The notes beneath the pieces are model-generated. The model worked only from the letters and a program-made list of their open reading frames with translations. It made no database searches and was not told where the DNA came from. Made by a program: the position numbers and the translations under genes. From contig JACGCN010000020.1 of assembly GCA_014905825.1 (NCBI GenBank), positions 806,001-870,000 of the forward strand: a DNA stretch of 64,000 bases, in the 5' to 3' direction. Each line of letters begins with the position of its first letter. Positions within the stretch are counted from its first letter, which is position 1. This stretch comes from Lyophyllum atratum. Taxonomy: Eukaryota > Basidiomycota > Agaricomycetes > Agaricales > Lyophyllaceae. Of this stretch, positions 36,601 to 45,600 are shown piece by piece.

Positions 36601-39600
36601 TGGCTATCCGTGATGATGGGCGGGTGTGTGCCACCGGGCGGTGGGATGGGAGGTACGTCTCATGTTTCTGTGTATTGCTGATCATATAGGACATATAGAG
36701 AGGTCCAACCACTTATCGCTCGACGTCATTTCGGGGGTTGCCTGGGGCTAACGGGGGAGGTATGTCAGGTGTATCCATGGGTTCGTAACAGGGGCGGTGC
36801 GCCGTCTGCTTAAGTATATACCTAAGTAGAAATACAACAATATATTTTTATTTAATATGATGTATGCTAGGAACATGAGTTGGCGAGAACGGCCTGGCCG
36901 TCGCCGTTCGTCGACGATAAAGACGGTGACATGTGCACCTGAACAACATTGTAATTTCACGTTGGGTCGTGTTCACCATTCATCGACGACAAAGACCGTG
37001 CTGTGTTAGCTTGTGAATGAACTGATATTCACATCTCGAGGGCGGCGTTCATAACCTCTGTTCCGTGGTCCCCTGGCAAATAATGCCATGTTGTCTTAGA
37101 CAAATTCGAATTGACATTGTTCTCTATAGCATCAACCATGTTCAGGAACCTTTCGTATCTCTGAACCAATGTCCGATTGAGCCAACAGTGAGTCTCCTGG
37201 GGTAGTGATGGTAGAGTATAGTCGTTTTGATCGTAAACTTATCATAAACTTATCTCAAACTTATCAGAAACACGTCGCAAATTATGTCTTGTGAATAGGC
37301 CGTAACAGCAAGTGCTGTAGATCACAGCCCTTCTAGAAGTTTCTGGGTGGCTAGCAGTAGCAACGGTAGTGTATAACTGTTTTTATCCGAAACTTATCAG
37401 AAACGCGACTTTTGTGTTGCAATATTCCAAATCTTTTATTTTCTGTCAGAGTCGTACTGCTCGTCACTTCCGAACACCAGTCTTTTGCCTTTTACCCAAC
37501 TAGCCATTTGCAAACACTGATATTTCGCCTCTTACCACACACGGTGCTCCTCCCACGCCGTCTCATGGGTCGCCGAAGGAAGTATACAGATCAGGAGAGG
37601 AAGGAACGTCATAGAGAGGCATCGAGCCGGCACTACTGGAAGAATGCTGGAAAATATCGTGAAAAGGCACGATTAACAGCAGCTGCGTATGTCATTTCTC
37701 CTATTCTAAGATATAGACCTCATCTATCTAAACTGTAGCAGTCGTTTGGCAAAACGGAATATGCAAGACGGGGAGGGAAATGCTGTTCCTTCAAGAATAC
37801 CTCCGATAGTGGGAGCAGCATGCACTGTGGGTTCTTCGTGTCTCAATACGGAGAATGGACAGGGAAGTCCCCCGGTTGTGCGCAAGCATCGTAAAAAGCG
37901 GCGTCCTCCCATTTTTCCTCAAGACACCTCATCTGAATCCGGGGAGCATAGCGACAATATGCGGCCTCTACAAACGATACCTCCCCGATTTTATGCACGA
38001 ACTGGTACTTCTGCTGTTCCAACGGCTGCTCCACAAGCTAAATCAATTCATTCGAAAACCCCTGCTGTGCCAGCACCCGCCCTTCTTCCTCCATCCTCAC
38101 CTCTTCCTCCATCCTCGCCTCTTCCTCCATCCTCACCTCTTCCTCCATCCTCACCACCCACTGAATTTGACGAATTTGAAGAACGCGTGCCTGCCGTATA
38201 TGAATCTGGAGACGCTGAGGATGATGAGGAGTTTCTCCGACTATTGGGCTTCGTTTAGAGTAGGTACTATGATTCACTGTACATCTCAACAAAACCACAT
38301 ACTGACTGTGCAACATTCAGGAATTTCTGGACACAAACGACGACTGACAGGGAAGTAGGGCCTATTTTCGGCACAGATCAGATTGATGGAAACGCTTAAA
38401 ACCCTATATCAATTTCTCGCTTGGCAATAACCCCTTGACCGAACAAATCATATGCCCCGGCTCCGGCACTGACGGATCAGCTCACACTCTATCACATTAA
38501 TCTCAGCAAAGGCTAGCGCTTGCTACAAGTCTGATTAACATGTATCTAAGGTAGACCGTACCAGGCTAACGGCTGGAAAACCACTGCACAAAGGCCGCAA
38601 GCAGTGACAACCTGCTTGTGTTTAGAAGTTAGTCATGTCAGGGCCCCATCAGATTAAGTTGGCGGGGTGGCGGCCTCCCGGGATATATTATTTGAAATGC
38701 GAAGGCAACGAAAATCGTCTGATGACAGGAAGCACAAGGTTCATTGATTGGCCGGTTGAAAGAATAACAGGCGCGTCGGCAGAGCGCATCATATGAGATT
38801 GCGCCCCAAAGTAGAAGATAACTGGTCTTTCACCATATTCTGTTTGAAAGGACCGACTCGTCAAAAGAAGAGTTTTCAATGGAGAGTACGTGATAATTAT
38901 TGCAGAACTAAGACGCTCGCTGATAGGCACCACAGGAGTTGCAAAATTGGAGAAAACTATTGCTGTTCTTGAGACCAATGTGTCCAACGCACAATCAAAA
39001 TACGACGGTGTGATGGATAAAGCTGCAACTGGGGCAAAGGGCGGCAATAAGTGTATGGAATACATCAGCCTTGTTGAACATTCCTGACCAACCTTTAGCT
39101 ATGCAGACCAGGACGAAAAATGTTTTGGAGAAGGCCCGCAGTGAATGGAACCGGGCTAAGGAGGAGTTGAAGAAAATTCTCATGGAGGAGACGCCGAACG
39201 GTGGTGGCAGGCGTAATGCTTTCCAGGGTGAGAAACCAAATCTTAAGAGGAGTCGGGCGGGCAGCCTATCGAGTTTAACTGAAACAGATGAGGATAAGCC
39301 GGGAGAACATACCGCTGTATCTGCAGCTGCTGGAGAGGTTGAGGGAGGTGATGTAGGCACGGCCAATGATGGGGCTGAAGTAGGAAACAGTCCTGTGAAC
39401 GATATGCGGCCATGTAGCAGGGAGGATGGCACCGAGAACACAGCAATGGATGTCGATGCCGACGAGGGTGCAGCTAGTAATCCTTTGCCGGGAGAGGTTG
39501 CAAGAACCGTCTTGGACGAGTATAGCCAGCCGTCTGCGGCTGTAGACTCCAACATGGATTTGGTTGTGTCGGCGTCTGTCGACAAGGCTCTTTCTGGCGG

Positions 39601-42600
39601 TGTCATGGATGTCGGGGAGGGTGTGACGGGGAATTCCTTGCAGGGAGAGGTTGCAGGAACTGTCTCGAATGCATCCGCTGCTGGGGACTCCGAGACATCT
39701 GGTCTGCGCGTGGACTTGGCTGCGTCGGCCTCTATTGACAAGGCTCTTTTGGGTGGGGTCATGTTGGGAATTGAAGAGGATACAAAGGCAGCAGAGGGAG
39801 CAGTTCATGATGACGAAGATGATGAAGATGACGACGAAGAGGATCCACCAAGTAAAGTCGGCAGGCGGAAAGGTATGTCTGCACTCGACTGTCACTTATC
39901 ATCCATTTGATCGAAATGAAAACCCACTGTTCATAGATGTGCTAAACTCATATGAGAAACTGTCGGAAGAGGCGCAAGGGAAAAAAATTGGTACGGCTGT
40001 CATGTATCAAGTCGTGTCGGAGATGTTGTTAACCTTGATTCTAGGACGAGCTCGAAAGGAATTCCGCCGTTTCTTGCAGGACGAAAGAAAGGCTGTAAGT
40101 CCCGGAATCCGCAAGATGATCAGGGAGAATCAACACCTCCTTCCGGAAGCTGCAACTATATCCCGTAGCCTCGCTCTCCACATCCTCACCAGCAACCGGG
40201 ATAATATCCAATGCCTTTATCATTCGAAATCGAAGTACTTCGCCAATTCCGGGCAGGGTCCTTTTGCAATAAGTGGGACGCCGGGGCCGAAGAGGACGGG
40301 TCCAAATGAAAAGGCGGCAGAGGGTTTCCTCAACTGTGGATGCCCAGTGGACGCCGCATTATTGGACTTCCTTATATGGAAGGTTTGGAGAGTTACCCTT
40401 CGTGCTCCAGGAAAGCCGACTTTATTCGAGGGCATGGGGTCGCAAATCCTTGAACCTCGCACCCGTCTGTTTATCAAGCAGGGACTTCTCGACTATGCAG
40501 GTTTGCAGCTGGACGATTTTTACACAGGCCCAGGAGGTGCTTTACTGGAAAAGGACCCTGAATTTCCTAAATTCGGGGGACCGGAACATCAGTTGCACTT
40601 AACGGAGACGTCTCTCAACGTCCTCATGCAAAGGGCCCATCACTTGAGGGTAGGTTTGGGATTGTTGAACCAAGTAGTGCCGGGCGTTCCTGATAGCCAA
40701 ATCGACCCCAATCTTGCATAGAAATACATGTGTAGCCGGCGTGTTAATAGGGTTGTGGAAATGTTAAGCATGAGATGTCGTGTGCAAAAAATGGGAACTA
40801 GCCACTAAAATTATGAAACTTGTGAAAGTAACTCAGTCATAGTTGAATAGAAAATTTGTAACGATTGAATTCACGGTATAAGTGCAATGAGACGCGCTGC
40901 CTTCATGTAGGGGCATATGGTACAGCATCAACGGTATAGATTTGAGGGTGGAAATCCGGTCGATTTCTAATCACCATCACTCGCTCAATAGTGTAAGGCC
41001 GTTGTGGGTGGGCAGCATCATAGAGCTGTACTATTGCTCCAGTGTGTTGGCACCAGAATTCTGAGGTGTTGCAGTTCCTTGTAAGCAAGCTTCAGTATGA
41101 ACAAGTTAAGGAACTTACGATGAGTCGGGGCTAGCCCTTGGAGAACCAACAGCCATTCTGGAGCAGGGTTAAATGTTATGTTGAACATCGCCTATCAAGG
41201 GTAAGGTATATATCACCTGTTCACAAATAATTCATGCATCCTTACCGTGGACAAAGTAGGAAAGACTGCGTATTAGAACGGGGCTTGATAGAGTTGAATT
41301 CTGGTGCCGATGCTTGGCTAGGGTAACGGTTGCAGCGCAGTTTGTATGTCTGGTGTAAATTCGAACCCAAATGGACTTACAGAACGACAGATTGATTGGT
41401 CCCTTTTGGCGAATCATCGGGTTTCACCGAGTTCGATGCTGGAACCGGATATGCGCCGGATCCGAGTGAGGCACAACACCAGAACCGTGCGGGTGGCGGA
41501 TATTCACCATAATGCAAATAATTGAGAACATGGTGGGATTCCACCAAAACTGTGTGGGTGGCGGATACTCACCATAATGCAAATAATTGAGAACATGGTG
41601 GGATTCCACCAAAACTGTGTGGGTGGCGGATACTCACCATAATGCAAATAATTGAGAACATGGTGGAATTTCACCATAACCGTGCGGGTGGCGGATATTC
41701 ACCATAATGCAAATAATCGAGAACATGGTGGGATTCCACCAAAACTGTGTGGGTGGCGGATACTCACCATAATGCAAATAATTGAGAACATGGTGGAATT
41801 TCACCATAACCGTGCGGGTGGCGCATATTCACCATAATGCAAATAATTGAGAACACCGTGGGATTTCACCATAACCGTGCGGGTGGCGGATATTCACCAT
41901 AACGCAAATAATCGAGAACATGGTGGGATTTCACCATAACCGTGCGGGTGGCGGATATTCACCATAATGCAAATAATTGAGAACATGGCGGAATTTCACC
42001 ATAACCGTGCGGGTGGCGGATATTCACCACAATGCAAATAATCGAGAACATGGTGGAATTTCACCAAACCGAGAGGGTGACGGATATTCACCACAATGCA
42101 GAAGATTGAGAACATGGCGGAATTTCACCATAACCGTGCGGGTGGTGGATATTCACCATAATGCAAATAATCGAGAACATGGTGGGATTCCACCAAAACT
42201 GTGTGGGTGGCGGATATTCACCATAATGCAAATAATTGAGAACATGGCGGAATTTCACCAAACCGAGAGGGTGACGGATATTCACCACAATGCAGAAGAT
42301 TGAGAACATGGCAGAATTTCACCATAACCGTGCGGGTGGTGGATATTCACCATAACGCAAATAATCGAGAACATGGTGGGATTTCACCATAACCGTGCGG
42401 GTGGCGGATATTCACCATAGTGCAAATAATCGAGAACATGGTGGGATTTCACCATAACCGTGCGGGTGGCGGATATTCACCATAATGCAGAAGATTGAGA
42501 ACACCGTGGGATTTCACCATAACCGTGCGGGTGGTGGATATTCACCATAACGCAAATAATCGAGAACATGGTGGGATTTCACCATAACCGTGCGGGTGGC

Positions 42601-45600
42601 GGATATTCACCATAATGCAAATAATTGAGAACATGGCGGAATTTCACCAAACCGAGAGGGTGACGGATATTCACCACAATGCAGAAGATTGAGAACACCG
42701 TGGGATTTCACCATAACCGTGCGGGTGGCGGATATTCACCATAATGCAAATAATCGAGAACATGGTGGGATTCCACCAAAACTGTGTGGGTGGCGGATAC
42801 TCACCATAATGCAAATAATTGAGAACATGGTGGAATTTCACCATAACCGTGCGGGTGGCGGATACTCACCATAATGCAAATAATCGAGAACACCGTGGGA
42901 TTTCACCATAACCATGCGGGTGGCGGATACTCACCATAATGCAAATAATCGAGAACATGGTGGGATTCCACCAAAACTGTGTGGGTGGCGGATACTCACC
43001 ATAATGCAAATAATCGAGAACATGGTGCAATTTCACTATAAGCAACGGGGTGGCAGATGCCCCAGTACTGACGTCGGAGTGGAATACATGGTGGTTTCAC
43101 GCCATATTGGCATGTCACACGCGTTTTCGTGACCGGCCGGTACTGTTCGTTTGACATGCCAGTGGTGTTTCACTGACTGGCTCTTCATCACCTACCCCCA
43201 TCTACAAGGGAACATTTCAGGGCCAGCCGGTGTGCTTGAAGGTCATCAAATCAGAGTTACATCCAGAACCCCAAGTGCAAGCGGAGCTTTGGTTGAAGGT
43301 ATCCTCTGCTCCAATCCTCATTCACTCAATACAAGATTGATGACTTTTCTTAGGCCTTTTCGAACGAGTCTATTCTTTGGGGTCAGCTGTCGCATCCCAA
43401 TGTTCTTCCCTTCTACGGAGTATATCGCTTCAACAAATATGTTGCTTTGGTCGCTCCCTGGATGGAAAATGGCCACGTCGTTGAATATCTGAAAAAGCAT
43501 CCAACTTCAAATCGTGTACTTTTGGTATGTGGGCTCACCTATGTTAATATCTGTAAAAGAATCATGTTGACCAAATTTCCATAGCTACTCGACATAGCCC
43601 TAGGGCTCCAATTTTTACACGGGCTAGGGATTATACACGGGGATATGAAAGGGGTACATACCGTAATGCATTGTTCAATGTGACTCCTCCCTAACATATG
43701 GATCATACAGCAAAATATTCTAGTTCATGATTCGGGAAGAGCTTATGTCGCCGACTTTGGGATCTCTGCTATTTTCGACGAACAAATTCTGGAATGGACA
43801 TCCGTGTCCTCAGGCTCGTCGAAGGGAGGCACAGCCAGGTATCAAGCACCCGAGCTTCTACGCCCGCAGACCCCCGATGACGTGAAGAATACTAAAGCCA
43901 CCGACATCTATGCTTGGGCCTGCGTTGCCTGCGAGGTAGGCCAGAATCTTAACAGCATCCATCTTTATGGTAGTTAACCATGTCCAGATTCTCGCCGGAG
44001 AACGACCTTTTGATAAGATTAAGATTGACGGCCTGGTCGAAATGGCAATCGCCAGTGGCAAGCGACCCGCGCGGCCTCCGGCATCGAGTCCTAGCTGGAG
44101 TGCTTGGGGACTCACAGAGGACATCTGGTCTTTGATGGAGAGTTGTTGGTCCACTGAGCGTGCACAGCGTCCCACAGTCGACGAGGTCGTCAGTCGCTTG
44201 ACCTCCATGCTACGCCCAGAGGATGTGCAACTGGGCCCTGGCTGAGCGTGATATGACGCGTTCCAAAACCCAATTTCGGAAATCAGCACGTCGAGGGTTG
44301 AAACACGACGAGTTGACGATTGACGTTTTCGAGGATATCCTAGGGACAGCAGACCTGCGAACCATTTGATATGTGATCCCTGTATCAATCTAATTCTATC
44401 ATCCGACTTTCTTTTCCTAGGCTGAACGCATGGCAACCGTACAATGGAGCTTTCTTATCTGTTACCTCCAAAACCAAGGGCGTTTCAGCAGCGTTACCAA
44501 ACAGCCTCGAAGTACGAATACCCAAAGTTGTCAATGGCCCAATAGGGTTCGAGAACACCGGTTACTGGGGTAAGACGAAGTACAGACCGACTTTTCTGGG
44601 ATCGTAGAAGCTGACTTGGATACATATAAGGCATCAAGATTCAGGAGGGCTGGACGTACAAAGGATCCTTTTATGCCAAATCCGACACATTCAGCGGAAA
44701 GGTTACAGTATCCCTGAAATCTGTCCGGGGGACCGTGTTCGCATCGAAATCAGTCGGAGGGATTTCTAAGAGTTGGAAGAAGTTCACCTTTGAGTTCAAT
44801 CCTGCGAGCTCTGCGCCAAACGACGAAAATGTGTTCAGTGTTTTGTTCGACGGAAAGGCTGCCGCTGGGAAGACAATTCATTTTGGGATGTTCTCATTGT
44901 TCCCACCGACTTTCAGAGGGCGAGAAAATGGTATGCGCATCGACTTAGCGGAAGCCCTGGCTGCCACAAGGCCGTCAATATGGCGGTTCCCAGGGGGGAA
45001 CAATCTTGAGGTACTTTCCTTCTCACCCGATTATTGTCAATGACCAATCTTGTTTTTAGGGACACAGTATTGATACACGTTGGAAATGGAACGAGACCAT
45101 CGGACGGTGAGCTCATAATGGCCAGTTCGATGGACTGTACTAATCCTCAATACAGTGTCGAGGATCGACCAGGTCGCGCTGGAGACTGGGGTGCGTCCAT
45201 CTAGACATCGATTGTTATAAGGCTCATCGCGAGGACACAGGATATTCGAACACGGATGGGCTTGTGAGCACAGCAACAAAAACACGTCTGATTATTATTT
45301 AAGCATCCTTAGGGGCTCCTTGAATACTTAAACTGGGCAGAAGACTTAGAAGCCGTGAGTGATTTGTGCCCAACATCGCATTGCTTTCACCAACTCCCAA
45401 TGGCTTAGGAACCCATTCTCGGTAATCATCTAAGTACTGGTGGACGATCAATGAGAGCTGACTTTTATCTATAGGAGTATGGGCCGGGATATCGATAGCT
45501 AACTATTCTGACTTCGCTACGTGGCCCGTGGTGCCCGAACAAGATCTTCAACCTTATATCGAAGATGTTCTCGCAGAGATCGATTTCGTAATCGGTGACG

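Larger units (their letters stand above)
23197..43198. mobile_element. 20,002-bp KDZ-type DNA transposon with TET/JBP and SPT5-like cargo
   Basis: Bounded by the 8-bp duplication CATCTACA. The terminal inverted repeats are weak at the tips but share an identical AAACACCACTG core that begins 29 nt inside each junction (23225-23235 and the complement at 43160-43170). Inverted subterminal arrays of a 65-bp repeat lie at both ends. Genes inside are: transposase (-), coiled-coil accessory gene (+), Cys-rich gene (+), TET/JBP dioxygenase (-), SPT5-like gene (-), basic-region gene (+), acidic/helical gene (+). KDZ elements with TET/JBP genes are established in basidiomycetes (Iyer and colleagues). 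Open frames and a perfect duplication suggest a recent insertion. Confidence 0.88.
16080..44420 (+). other. 28,341-nt intron of the GH51 gene containing a nested insertion
   Basis: Begins GTACGC and ends TTTTCCTAG, with exon bases on each side joining in frame to the sequence expected for the family (GTQN-A-LNAWQ). Inside are a minus-strand kinase-like gene, kinase A, a MITE-like element, and kinase B cut by a 20-kb transposon. No target-site duplication for the outer layer could be seen near the intron edges. Confidence 0.8.

Noticed and set aside
38688..39065. Minus-strand frame of 125 codons
   Set aside because: Overlaps a more convincing plus-strand coiled-coil exon and has no known similarity.
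41478..43063. Open reading frames of 60-110 codons repeating the same peptide in the right array
   Set aside because: They arise from the 65-bp repeat, shift frame between units and have no start context. They are a product of the repeat, not genes.
41478..43063. CRISPR-like array
   Set aside because: The whole 65-bp unit repeats without unique spacers, in a eukaryotic transposon.
16080..44420. Insertion into a GH51 exon
   Set aside because: Consensus splice sites at both edges restore the family sequence in frame, which an exonic insertion would not do by chance.
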